DNA from: Chryseobacterium capnotolerans
GTDB taxonomy: Bacteria; Bacteroidota; Bacteroidia; Flavobacteriales; Weeksellaceae
Assembly: GCF_021278965.1 (NCBI RefSeq)
Contig: NZ_CP065589.1
Coordinates: 2,795,001 to 2,859,000, forward strand
Length of the DNA stretch: 64,000 bases
Direction: 5' to 3'
The translations under genes and the position numbers were made by a program. Below are positions 9,743 through 17,980 of this stretch, piece by piece. The notes beneath the pieces are model-generated. The model saw nothing but the letters and a program-made list of their open reading frames with translations, was not told where the DNA came from and did no database searches. Positions within the stretch are counted from its first letter, which is position 1, and each line of letters begins with the position of its first letter.

Positions 9743-10300
9743 ATCCCAAGGGTTTCACCCAAGGTTATTAATAGGTCGCCCCTACAGGGCTCGTATTATT
9801 ATTGTCTTTCTTATTTTTCCAGGGGTTTCACCCCATGGCTATTAACAGATCGCTCCTACGGAGCTCACATAATCTTTGTCTTCTTTATTTTCCAAGGGTT
9901 GCACCCATGGTTATTAATAGGTCGCCCCTACAGGGCTCATATTATTATTGTCTTTCTTATTTTTCCAGGGGTTTCACCCCATGGCTATTAACAGATCGCT
10001 CCTACGGAGCTCACATAATCTTTGTCTTCTTTATTTTCCAAGGGTTGCACCCATGGTTATTAATAGGTCGCCCTACAGGGATCATATTATTATTGTCTTT
10101 CTTATTTTTCCAGGGGTTTCACCCCATGGCTATTAACAGGTCGCTCCTACGGAGCTCACATAATCTTTGTCTTCTTTATTTTCCAAGGGTTGCACCCGTG
10201 GTTATAACAGGCCGCCATTACAGGCTTGCATCATTGTTATCTTTATTATCTTCCAGAGGTTTCACCCCATGGCTATTAACAGGTCGCTCCTACGGAGCTC
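9743..10300. repeat. Eight-unit array of bipartite palindromes (REP-like)
   Basis: Eight units of about 73 bases start near 9746, 9819, 9892, 9965, 10038, 10110, 10183 and 10253. Two variants alternate. Each unit is a CCA(A/G)GGGT...ACCC(C)ATGG hairpin, a linker (TTATTAATAGGTC or CTATTAACAGATC), a second hairpin (GCCCCTACAGGGC or GCTCCTACGGAGC), then a T-rich spacer of about 26 bases. The A+B pair repeats every 146 bases nearly unchanged, so the array grew by tandem duplication. It fills the pyrB-carA spacer. Open frames across it on the plus strand are artefacts of the repeat. The first and seventh units are the most diverged. Confidence 0.9.
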
Positions 10301-10331
10301 GCTATACTTTTTACTTTTACCTTGGCTCTTT

Positions 10332-11222
10332 TTACTTAAAAGTAAACCCTTTTTCTTCCAGAGCATCCTTTAAGATGGCCATTCTGGCAAAAACACCATT
10401 TTCCATTTGTCTGAAGACTCTTGAACGGTCGCATTCTACCAGATCTGAGTCTATTTCTACACCTCTGTTGATAGGTGCCGGGTGCATGATGATTGCTTCT
10501 TTTTTCATGGCTTGCTCTCTTTCTTTAGTCAGGCCATATCTTTTATGATAGTCTGATGCTGTGAAACTCATGGCTGCATCGTGTCTTTCGTGTTGGATTC
10601 TCAATAACATCAGAACATCTACTTCAGCGATCAGTTCATCAACTGAAAGGTAAGTTCCGTTGATTAGTGCTCCTTCATCAAACCATTGCTCAGGTCCTGA
10701 GAAATATACTTTAGCTCCTAATCTTCTTAAAGCTTCAGCGTTTGAGTTCGCCACACGGCTGTGTTTTACATCTCCTACAATTCCTATTTTTAATCCTTCA
10801 AACTTTCCGAACTCCTGATAGATGGTCATCAGATCCAGCATACATTGTGAAGGATGGTTTCCTGTTCCGTCTCCACCATTGATTACAGGAATTTTAATAT
10901 TTTTCAGTTCTTCAAAATATCTGTCTTTCTTATCGCGGATCACTACCAGATTTACCCCAAGACTCTCAATTGTCTTCACTGTATCATAAAGACTCTCCCC
11001 TTTATTTACAGAACTGTGTGAAGCATCAAAATGAACTACCTGCAATCCTAATTTTCTTTCTGCAATATCAAAGCTGGTTTTTGTTCTTGTGCTGTCTTCG
11101 AAGAAAAGATTGGAACAAAAAACTTCGCCTTCAATTTTAGCAGTTTTTCCATTTCTAAAAGCCAGTGCTTCTGTCAGTATACTGTTGATTTTCTCGGTAC
11201 TTAGTTCTGTAATCGTAAACAT
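10332..11222 (-). CDS. pyrB: Aspartate carbamoyltransferase catalytic subunit
   Basis: Joins carbamoyl phosphate and aspartate to carbamoyl aspartate, the committed step to UMP. The ATG at 11222 ([13 protein letters not shown]) is chosen over an upstream TTG at 11261, because that longer start would run through the leader terminator. The protein is 296 residues. The carbamoyl-phosphate loop [10 protein letters not shown] (Ser44-Thr47), the [11 protein letters not shown] segment for aspartate binding and [11 protein letters not shown] near the C terminus are present. No pyrI regulatory subunit is nearby. First structural gene of the pyrB-carA-carB operon, preceded by a leader ORF and terminator (see 11242-11339). 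Confidence 0.96.
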   Translation of the reverse strand: MFTITELSTEKINSILTEALAFRNGKTAKIEGEVFCSNLFFEDSTRTKTSFDIAERKLGLQVVHFDASHSSVNKGESLYDTVKTIESLGVNLVVIRDKKDRYFEELKNIKIPVINGGDGTGNHPSQCMLDLMTIYQEFGKFEGLKIGIVGDVKHSRVANSNAEALRRLGAKVYFSGPEQWFDEGALINGTYLSVDELIAEVDVLMLLRIQHERHDAAMSFTASDYHKRYGLTKEREQAMKKEAIIMHPAPINRGVEIDSDLVECDRSRVFRQMENGVFARMAILKDALEEKGFTFK

Positions 11223-11241
11223 AATCTTAATTTTTGAGCAT

Positions 11242-11269
11242 AAAAAAAGCGAAGACAACAATCTTCGCT
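11242..11269 (-). terminator. Leader terminator (putative attenuator) before pyrB
   Basis: Perfect 8-bp stem AGCGAAGA / TCTTCGCT (plus strand 11248-11255 and 11262-11269), 6-base loop, followed on the minus strand by seven T. It lies 20 bases before the pyrB ATG and downstream of the promoter, so full-length transcripts must read through it. The upstream arm overlaps the stop codon of the leader ORF, which would let a ribosome on the leader block folding. Confidence 0.85.
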
Positions 11270-11339
11270 AATAACAATAAATATCGTAAAGGGCGCTTTC
11301 GCCCGGTAAATCTAATGATATAAATGCTTTTTTATTCAT
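11268..11339 (-). CDS. Putative pyr operon leader peptide (23 aa)
   Basis: A short frame starting ATG at 11339 with residues MNKKAFISLDLPGESALYD and four more, ending in TAG (11268-11270) inside the terminator stem. Within it lies a small hairpin GGGCG-AAAG-CGCCC (11291-11304), followed by a U-rich stretch (13 U in the next 23 bases) leading to the stop. This order (leader ORF, pause-type hairpin, U-rich tract, stop codon overlapping a terminator) is the same as in the enterobacterial pyrBI leader, where low UTP stalls RNA polymerase and lets the ribosome prevent termination. That it works so here is inference. Confidence 0.6.
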   Translation of the reverse strand: MNKKAFISLDLPGESALYDIYCY

Positions 11340-11345
11340 TAGGTG

Positions 11346-11378
11346 CAAAGATATAACAATTTTATGAACCTACAAAAA
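11346..11378 (-). promoter_or_regulatory. Promoter of the pyr/car operon
   Basis: On the minus strand: TTTTTG (11378-11373) as -33 element, 19-base spacer, TATCTTTG (11353-11346) matching the Bacteroidota -7 consensus TAnnTTTG. The start of transcription should fall at about 11341, only 2-3 bases before the leader ATG. Confidence 0.8.
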
Positions 11379-11434
11379 CAAAGTTTAAAATAAATTAAAA
11401 CCTTGAGTATTTCCTTATTCTCATTTAAAATTAA

Positions 11435-11442
11435 TATTTTTG
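11435..11442 (+). promoter_or_regulatory. Possible -7 box for the Lrp-family gene
   Basis: TATTTTTG matches TAnnTTTG and lies 20 bases before the ATG at 11463. No good -33 element was seen at the normal distance, so this is tentative. Confidence 0.4.
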
Positions 11443-11462
11443 TTGCAACACAACATTATTCT

Positions 11463-11921
11463 ATGGATTTAAAAGACAAAATGATTCTCAGCATTATACA
11501 GGAAGACTCTACTTTATCAGTGAAAGAAATTTCAGAAAAGATTGGTCTAACCTTTACTCCAACGTATGAAAGAATCAAACAACTGGAGAAGCAGGGGATC
11601 ATTCAGAAGTATGTAGGTCTTTTAAACCGTGAAAAACTGGGTTTGAACATTGTAGTCTACTGTAATGTACGTCTTAAAGAGCAATCCAAGAAAGTTTTGG
11701 AAACTTTTGAGAAGCATATTGGAAAGTACGATGAAGTACAGGAAATCATAAGTCTTTCCGGGGAGTATGATTATATGTTGAAAATTATTGCCAAAGACAT
11801 CAACTCTTATAATGAGTTTGCAGTCAATGTAATTTCAAACATTCCTAACATCGGGCAGTACCATAGCTCTATCGTTCTTCATGAGGTGAAAAAAATCCAC
11901 CAAATTCAAGATAGACCTTGA
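11463..11921 (+). CDS. Lrp/AsnC-family transcriptional regulator
   Basis: A 152-residue regulator. The ATG at 11463 (MDLKDKMILSIIQEDSTLSVKEISEKIG) is the normal family start; upstream codons of the frame overlap the promoter region. Residues 5-55 form the winged helix-turn-helix (VKEISEKIGLTFTPTYERIKQLEKQGII), and residues 65-150 the RAM/ligand-binding ferredoxin-like domain (YDEVQEIISLSGEYDYMLKI). Such proteins often sense amino acids. It stands between the divergent pyr operon and the arginine operon, so control of arginine or pyrimidine genes is a reasonable guess, but no binding site was identified. Confidence 0.93.
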   Translation: MDLKDKMILSIIQEDSTLSVKEISEKIGLTFTPTYERIKQLEKQGIIQKYVGLLNREKLGLNIVVYCNVRLKEQSKKVLETFEKHIGKYDEVQEIISLSGEYDYMLKIIAKDINSYNEFAVNVISNIPNIGQYHSSIVLHEVKKIHQIQDRP

Positions 11922-12235
11922 ATAGTTTTCCATTTTAAACCATTAAGGAATTTTAAGTGGTGAAGAGTAACTAATAGCATTCCAAGCGAATGGTAAAAGC
12001 AATCTGTAAAATTTCAAACTTTACTTAACTCTTCCTATCTTAAAATTCTTTTGTGAGCTTTCATGGCTCTTATGACAATCATCAATTTCAAAGATCAAAA
12101 TAAAATCCAACCATTAAGACCGGCTTAAGCAATTAAGATTTAAGGATTTCACAACGATAAACATAAGGCGATTCTAAAGTAATTTTAGATTTTTTATGTC
12201 AACTTAAGCCTTTATATATCTTAATGGTTTAGATT
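11922..12235. other. Non-coding block with terminal inverted repeats
   Basis: No credible gene. Near the ends are inverted copies of AAACCATTAAGG (11937-11948; CTTAATGGTTT at 12220-12230). The interior is rich in TTAAG/CTTAA words (GGCTTAAGCAATTAAGATTT), a style of degenerate repeat common between genes in flavobacteria. Lies in the convergent space between the Lrp-family gene and argH. No clear intrinsic terminator was found. Confidence 0.55.
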
Positions 12236-13540
12236 TTAACCTAATAATTTATTCTTCAGTTTATTGAACTGGTATTCTATTTTATCCAGGCACAGATTTC
12301 CTATACTTCCCTGGTGAGTATGATCTAAAGCTCCTGGTTCAAATTCAAACTCATTATTTTCAATCTCCTGTCCAACTTTCACGTAAGCATCACGGAAAGA
12401 ACTTCCGCTTTTCACTTCTTCATTGATCTTCTCTACGCTGAACAGGTATTTATATTTTTCATCTTCCAGAATTCCGTCTTTTACCTCGATATTGGGTAAG
12501 GTATAACTTAAGATCTCTAGACATTCTTTTAGTGAATCAATCGCCGGGAAAAGAATTTCCTTGGTTAACTGAACATCTCGGTGATATCCTGAAGGAAGAT
12601 TATTCGTTAACAGAATCAGCTCATTGGGTAGCGCCTGAATTCTGTTGCATCGCGCACGAACCAACTCGAAAATATCCGGGTTCTTTTTATGAGGCATAAT
12701 ACTGCTTCCTGTTGTAAATTCTTTGGGAAAGCTAATGAAATTGAAATTCTGATTCAGATATAGACATACATCATAAGCAAACTTCCCAAGGGTTCCTGCT
12801 AAAGTTGCCATCGCCATTGCCAATAACTTCTCTGATTTTCCACGGGTCATTTGAGCATACACCGAATTATAATTCATGGACTGAAATCCTAGATTATAAG
12901 TCGTACTTTCACGATTGATCGGGAAAGAGGAACCATATCCTGCTGCTGAGCCCAGTGGATTTTTATTGATGATATTTTTAGTTGAAAATAGCATTTCAAC
13001 ATCATCTAAAAGTGCTTCTGAATAAGCTCCAAACCACAATCCGAAAGAGGAAGGCATCGCAATCTGCAAATGAGTATATCCCGGAAGCAGTACATTTTTA
13101 TGCTGATCTGCCAGTTGGATCAAAATCTGGAAAAACTCATCGGTAAGTGCCGTAATTTCACGAATTTCATCTAATAAATACAGTTTGATATCCAATAAAA
13201 CCTGATCATTTCTTGATCTTGCCGTGTGAATTTTCTTTCCGGTGTCTCCTAATTCTGTAATCAGGATTGCCTCTACCTGAGAATGGATATCCTCAGCTTC
13301 TTTATCAATTTCAAAATTACCATTTTCAATTTCCTGTAAAATATCGTTTAATACCGCCAGCATCTGTTCCGATTCTTCCTGAGAAATAATTCCGGTTTCT
13401 GCAAGCATTTTACAATGTGCCATAGAACCTTTAACATCATATTTCGCTAAACGTTCATCAAAGTCAAGGTCTTTTCCTACGGTAAAGTTATTGACTAATA
13501 TATTGGTGGCCAGGTCATCCTTTTGCCATATTTTTTTCAT
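12236..13540 (-). CDS. argH: Argininosuccinate lyase
   Basis: Last step of arginine synthesis: cleaves argininosuccinate to arginine and fumarate. The 434-residue protein shows the fumarase/aspartase superfamily regions in order: TARSRNDQV (106-114), GYTHLQ with His157, and the signature GSSIMPHKKNPD (278-289). Length is normal. It is the most distal gene of the minus-strand arg cluster. It is separated from argE by a 318-base repeat-bearing gap, so it may have an additional promoter, although none stood out. Confidence 0.97.
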   Translation of the reverse strand: MKKIWQKDDLATNILVNNFTVGKDLDFDERLAKYDVKGSMAHCKMLAETGIISQEESEQMLAVLNDILQEIENGNFEIDKEAEDIHSQVEAILITELGDTGKKIHTARSRNDQVLLDIKLYLLDEIREITALTDEFFQILIQLADQHKNVLLPGYTHLQIAMPSSFGLWFGAYSEALLDDVEMLFSTKNIINKNPLGSAAGYGSSFPINRESTTYNLGFQSMNYNSVYAQMTRGKSEKLLAMAMATLAGTLGKFAYDVCLYLNQNFNFISFPKEFTTGSSIMPHKKNPDIFELVRARCNRIQALPNELILLTNNLPSGYHRDVQLTKEILFPAIDSLKECLEILSYTLPNIEVKDGILEDEKYKYLFSVEKINEEVKSGSSFRDAYVKVGQEIENNEFEFEPGALDHTHQGSIGNLCLDKIEYQFNKLKNKLLG

Positions 13541-13858
13541 AAGTATGATTGATTTTTCTAAGACTGCAGATGATCATCTACTGATTTCATCACAGTCTGA
13601 TTTAAAATATTTGATTGATTTTGACAAGCCCAGCAAGACTATCCTTATTATTACTATTAACTATAAAAAAACATTTCCTTAATATGTAAAGTCACTTTTT
13701 AATGGTATTGTTTGCATAAATCCTTATTAAAACGTAAACTTTATTGCCTGCTGAGCGTAGTCAAAATATATGTTAAGCTGGAAGGCTGAAGCTAGAGGCT
13801 GGAAGTTAATAACAAACGATAACAACTTCCTTTCTTCCATCTTTCTGCTCCCCGCTTT
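13541..13858. other. Intergenic gap between argE and argH with short-word repeats
   Basis: The part near 13775-13850 contains GCTGGAAGGCTGAAGCTAG, GGCTGGAAGTT and, after a loop, AACTTCC and CTTCCATC, that is, repeated CTGGAAG words with an inverted partner that can form a stem (GAAGTT/AACTTC). The rest is AT-rich without a supported gene; a plus-strand frame at 13491-13682 overlaps argH antisense and looks spurious. Confidence 0.5.
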
Positions 13859-14941
13859 TTATAACACTTTTTCCAAAATCTGGATATAGATCTCAATTCC
13901 TTCTTCGATTTCATTGATATAGATAAATTCATCCGCTGTATGAGAGCGCCTACTGTCTCCAGGACCCATTTTTACAGAGGTACATGGTATAATGGCCTGA
14001 TCTGAAGAGGTTGGCGAACCATACGTTGTCCTTCCTATTTCCAATCCTGCTTTTACGAACGGGTGATCCATTTCAATTTTGGATGAATTCAACCTGAAAG
14101 ACCTCGCCGTAAGTGTTGATTTCATCTGAGACTGGATGATTTCAAAGGCTTCTTTATTGGAATATTCATCCGTTACCCTTACATCCAATGTAAAATGACA
14201 AGATTCCGGTACTACGTTATGCTGCACGCCAGCATGAATCCCTGAAAGCGTTACTTTTACTTCTCCTAAATAATCTGAAACCTTCGGAAATTTAAAATTT
14301 AAAATTCCCTGCAGGTCCTCCATACATTTGATAATGGAGTTATCGTCATTCGGATGAGCAGCATGAGAAGGAGTTCCTTTCATTTCTCCATCAATCACCA
14401 ACAATCCTTTTTCAGCAATTGCCAGGTTCATCTGCGTGGGTTCTCCTACAATGGCAAGTTCTATATTAGGTAGTTGTGGAAACAGAGCCTCGATTCCGTC
14501 AAAACCTGAAATCTCCTCCTCTGCTGTCAACGCAATCACTAAATTATATTCTAAATCTTCTTTATCATAAAAATGTAAAAAAACCTGCGCCATAGAAACC
14601 AGAGAAGCTCCGGCATCATTGCTTCCCAATCCGAAAAGCTTTCCTTCTTTCTCAATGGGCACAAACGGATCAAGCGTATAGGCTTTATTGGGCTTTACCG
14701 TATCATGATGCGTATTCAGCAAAACTGATGGTTTAAATACATCAAAGTTTTTGTTTACCGCCCAGATATTATTCTTAAAACGTTTTGTAGGAATCTGATG
14801 CTTTTTGAAAAAGTTTTCAATTTCCACCGATGTATTGAATTCATCTTTACTGAATGAAGGAATTTCAATCAAATTTTTAAGCAATTCAACCGCATTTTTC
14901 AGCAATTCTTCTTTATTATAAACAGATTTCAGTTCCTGCAT
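13859..14941 (-). CDS. argE: M20-family deacylase of the arginine pathway (acetylornithine/acetylcitrulline deacetylase)
   Basis: Removes the acyl group from the N-acylated intermediate. The 360-residue protein has the M20 metal-site motifs: NTHHDTV (His78, Asp80), GLGSNDAG (Asp109) and TAEEE (Glu141-Glu142), then a dimerisation lid domain (about 175-285) with SHAAHP. Because the neighbouring carbamoyltransferase belongs to the acylornithine type, the real substrate is probably N-acetyl- or N-succinylcitrulline and not acetylornithine. Its ATG at 14941 overlaps the end of argB by 26 bases, so translation is probably coupled. Confidence 0.9.
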   Translation of the reverse strand: MQELKSVYNKEELLKNAVELLKNLIEIPSFSKDEFNTSVEIENFFKKHQIPTKRFKNNIWAVNKNFDVFKPSVLLNTHHDTVKPNKAYTLDPFVPIEKEGKLFGLGSNDAGASLVSMAQVFLHFYDKEDLEYNLVIALTAEEEISGFDGIEALFPQLPNIELAIVGEPTQMNLAIAEKGLLVIDGEMKGTPSHAAHPNDDNSIIKCMEDLQGILNFKFPKVSDYLGEVKVTLSGIHAGVQHNVVPESCHFTLDVRVTDEYSNKEAFEIIQSQMKSTLTARSFRLNSSKIEMDHPFVKAGLEIGRTTYGSPTSSDQAIIPCTSVKMGPGDSRRSHTADEFIYINEIEEGIEIYIQILEKVL

Positions 14942-15709
14942 GATGATTCTCTATATGGTTTTTAAGTTCTGTTTCTTTAATGAGAAACACTTTATTTACA
15001 TTATTCTTTATCGCTCCAAGAGCGTTCTCTAGTTTGGGTAAAATCCCTTTATGAAGCTTTCCTTCTTCTTTCAATGTTGTAAAATCCTCTTCAGAAATAC
15101 TTTTGATCAGAGATTCCGGGTCATCTACATTTTCCAACACTCCTTGTTTGTCAAAACAGTACAGCAGCTCTACTTCATATTTTTCAGATAAAGCCTGAGC
15201 AATCGCAGAAGCAATAGTATCTGCATTGGTATTGAACAGATTTCCTTTTCTATCGTGAGTAATGGCAGAAAAAACAGGAATAAGATTCAGCTTAATCAAT
15301 TTTGAAACCAGCTTTTTATTCACACTTTTCTTTGTGATATCTCCCACAAACCCAAAGTCTATTTCAGGATGTTCTCTTTTCTTAGCTTTTATAAGATTTC
15401 CATCTGCTCCGGAAAATCCAATGGCATTACATCTTTTCTGCTGTAATTTTTCAACAATATTTTTATTGATTCCCCCGCATACACCATCGTTACAATATCC
15501 AATGTATCTTTATCCGTAATCCGCCTTCCGTTCACCATTTTCTGCTCTATGCCGAGTTTATCTGCCAGCGTATTCGCTAACTTCCCTCCGCCGTGCACAA
15601 GGATCTTCTTTTCTTTAATTTCGGAAAACTGATCTAAAAACTGATCCAGCAATCGTTCATCATCAATGAGCGCTCCGCCTATTTTTATGATGTATATTTT
15701 CTGTTTCAT
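14916..15709 (-). CDS. argB: Acetylglutamate kinase, frameshifted at 15472-15476
   Basis: Phosphorylates N-acylglutamate. The first frame (15709 down) holds the amino-acid-kinase start IIKIGGALIDD and the glycine loop VHGGGKLA, and runs to VYAG. The second frame holds VGDITKKSV, VFSAITHDRKGNLFNTNADT and the C terminus. Adding one G to the five-G run at 15472-15476 (about residue 78) restores VYAGGINKNIVEKLQQKR and a continuous 264-residue protein of normal length. Probably a homopolymer sequencing error, since all other arg genes are present. Lies between argF' and argE in the operon. Confidence 0.93.
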
Positions 15710-15727
15710 TTTTTTACATTTAGAATT

Positions 15728-15772
15728 GATAGGAATCTATTCCTATCTTGGGTTAAATCGTCCCTTTGGGAC
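15728..15772. repeat. REP-like bipartite palindrome in the argF'-argB spacer
   Basis: Two hairpins: GATAGGAAT/ATTCCTATC (15728-15736, 15739-15747) and GTCCC/GGGAC (15760-15764, 15768-15772), joined by a linker containing GGGTTAAATC. Same layout as the element at 18956-18999 and as the units of the array at 9743-10300. Confidence 0.75.
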
Positions 15773-15782
15773 TCATTGGATG

Positions 15783-16736
15783 TTATTTTATATTGTCTAG
15801 AATTTCGCTAAAGACTGCCTGTGCTGAGAAAATACGGTTCTTTGCCTGTTGGTAGATGATTGAATTTTCTCCATCCATTACTTCATCGCTTAATTCTACA
15901 TTACGACGAACCGGAAGGCAGTGCATTACTTTTGCCTGATTGGTATTCGCCAGTTTTTCATTGGTAAGCATCCAATCATCTTTTACTTCAGGCATTGCCG
16001 CATAATCATTAAACGAAGACCAGTTTTTCACATAGATAAAATCTGCATCTTTCAAAGCTTCCTCCTGATTGTGAATCACTTTTGTATCTTTTGTAAAAGC
16101 CGGATCCAAATCATACCCTTCCGGATTAGTAATTACCAGTTCAACATCCATTTCCTGCATCCATTCTGCAAAGGAATTTCCTACTGCATGAGCAATTGGC
16201 TTGATATGTGGTGCCCAGGTTAAAACCACTTTCGGCTTACGGTCTTCTTTCCAGTTTTCTGTAATCGTAATACAGTCTGCCAAACTTTGCAAAGGATGAC
16301 GTGTTGCTGATTCTAAAGAGATAACAGGAACTTTTGCATGCTTCTCAAACTGGCTTAGAATGCTTTCATTTACATCGTCTTCTTTGCTCTTCATGCCTGC
16401 GAAACAACGTACCGCAATGATGTCACAATATTGATTTAAAACCTCAATAGCATCTTTGATATGCTCTACAGTATCTCCATTCATTACAGCTCCATCTGCG
16501 AATTCAAGATTCCATGCTTCCTGTGCTGCGTTTAACGTTAATACATTTAAACCTAGATTTTGTGCTGCAATCTGGCTGCTTAAACGGGTTCTTAAGCTTG
16601 AGTTTAAAAATACAAGTCCTATAGTTTTCCCCTTTCCTTTTTTTGTTTCTGAAAGTGGGTTCGCCTTAATTTCTAAAGCTTTTTTTATGATTTCCTGTAA
16701 GTTTTCTACATCACTTACAGCTGTGAATTTTTTCAT
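15783..16736 (-). CDS. argF': N-acylornithine carbamoyltransferase (acetyl- or succinyl-ornithine type)
   Basis: Transfers the carbamoyl group to N-acylornithine. The 317-residue protein has the carbamoyl-phosphate loop FLNSSLRTRLS (SLRTR at about 47-51) in place of the STRTR of ordinary ornithine carbamoyltransferase, the segment EAWNLEFADGAVMNGD characteristic of the acylornithine branch of Bacteroidota and Xanthomonas, ESATRHPLQS, and HCLPVRRNVE near the C terminus. Whether acetyl- or succinylornithine is used cannot be settled here; the loop reads GDTVEH where, from memory, the Bacteroides succinyl enzyme has GDKPEH. Fourth gene of the arg operon; shares carbamoyl phosphate with PyrB. Confidence 0.9.
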   Translation of the reverse strand: MKKFTAVSDVENLQEIIKKALEIKANPLSETKKGKGKTIGLVFLNSSLRTRLSSQIAAQNLGLNVLTLNAAQEAWNLEFADGAVMNGDTVEHIKDAIEVLNQYCDIIAVRCFAGMKSKEDDVNESILSQFEKHAKVPVISLESATRHPLQSLADCITITENWKEDRKPKVVLTWAPHIKPIAHAVGNSFAEWMQEMDVELVITNPEGYDLDPAFTKDTKVIHNQEEALKDADFIYVKNWSSFNDYAAMPEVKDDWMLTNEKLANTNQAKVMHCLPVRRNVELSDEVMDGENSIIYQQAKNRIFSAQAVFSEILDNIK

Positions 16737-16766
16737 TTGAATTGATTTTAAAGATTTTAATACCTC

Positions 16767-17907
16767 TTACATATTTTCCAACACCTCTTTCAGAGCGTTG
16801 ATAAAAAGATCCGTTTCCTCTTTTTTGATATTCAGTGCCGGAAGAATCCTTAAAACACTTTTATCGTTTGAGTTTCCGGTAAAAATGTGATGATTGAACA
16901 GTAAGCTTTTTCCTTACTTCGGAACAGTCTCTATCGAGTTCTATTCCGATCATCAACCCTTTCCTTCGGATGGATTTAATATGTGGTAAACCTTTAATTT
17001 CATTTTCAATATACTCGCCCATTTGCTGAGTATTTTCGATAAGATTTTCATCTTTCATTACATCAAGAACAGCAATGGAAGCTACACACGCTAAGTGATT
17101 CCCACCAAATGTTGTTCCCAATAGGCCATTGCTAGCCTGGAATTTAGGACTAATCAAAACTCCGCCAACCGGAAATCCATTTCCCATTCCTTTCGCTGTT
17201 GTGATAATATCTGCCTCAATTCCAAATTCCTGGTGTGCAAAGAAGTATCCGCTTCTTCCATATCCTGACTGTACTTCATCTAAAATCAAAACCGTATCAT
17301 ATTGATCACACAATTCTTTAATTTTAGATAAAAACTCCGCCGTTGGGATCATAATCCCTCCTACACCCTGAATTCCTTCAATAATAACAGAAGAAATTTC
17401 ATTTCCGTGTACTGCAAAAGTTTCTTCAAGCTGCTTAACATCATTCCATTCGGATTTAATGAATCGTTCCGAAAAATTTACCGGAGCAACAATCTTAGGA
17501 TTATCTGTTACAGAAACCGCAGCAGAAGTTCTTCCGTGAAACGATCCGGAGAAGTAAAGCACTTTGCTTTTTCCATTATGAAAAGAAGCTAGCTTCAATG
17601 CATTTTCATTCGCTTCAGCACCAGAATTACAAAGGAAAAGATTGTAGTCTTCATATCCTGAAAGTTTTCCCAGTTTATCAGCCAGTTCCACCTGCAACTC
17701 ATTTTGAACCGAGTTAGAATAGAAAGAAATCTTCTCTAACTGTTCCTTCAGTTTATTCTGATAATGCGGATGATTATGACCAATAGAGATTACAGCGTGC
17801 CCTCCGTAGAAGTCAAGATATTTTTCGCCTTTATCATCCCAAAGGAAAGATCCCTGAGCTTTAACTGGATGTATGTTGAATAATGGATATACGTTGAATA
17901 AATTCAT
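16767..17907 (-). CDS. argD: Acetylornithine aminotransferase, frameshifted near 16903-16911
   Basis: PLP enzyme making N-acylornithine from the semialdehyde and glutamate. The long frame shows NSGAEANENALK (95-106), FHGRTSAA, LILDEVQSGYGR (Asp210) and the PLP lysine in TTAKGMGNG (Lys239). It then runs off into a short unrelated tail ending at 16861. Removing one base near the run of five T at 16907-16911 restores HHIFTGNSNDKSVLRILPAL and an end at 16767 (379 residues, normal length). Unlike most other breaks here this one is an inserted base. Stops 30 bases before the argF' start. Confidence 0.92.
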
Positions 17908-17911
17908 GTCT

Positions 17912-17965
17912 TTTATAAATGATAATTGATTAATGATACGGGATTCGAGTTTCGAATTCCCATAA
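17912..17965. repeat. Short composite repeat in the argC-argD spacer
   Basis: Contains TGATAATTGATTAATGATAC, words also found in the hairpin at 24973-25007, and a near palindrome GGGATTCGAG-TT-TCGAATTCCC, related to the TTCGAG/CTCGAA words at 21386-21515. Confidence 0.5.
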
Positions 17966-17980
17966 ATATCAGTGGGTGCA

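Noticed and set aside
9743..10300. CRISPR-like regular repeat array
   Set aside because: The spacing is regular, but the spacers are as conserved as the repeats, two unit types alternate, each unit is a double hairpin, and there are no cas genes.
9716..10548. Long plus-strand ORFs with a repeated peptide (FQGFHPMAINRSLL...)
   Set aside because: They are produced by the repeat array being open in several frames and run on into antisense pyrB; there is no start context or family.
13491..13682. 63-residue plus-strand ORF between argE and argH
   Set aside because: Overlaps the argH start antisense, has unusual composition and no recognised domain.
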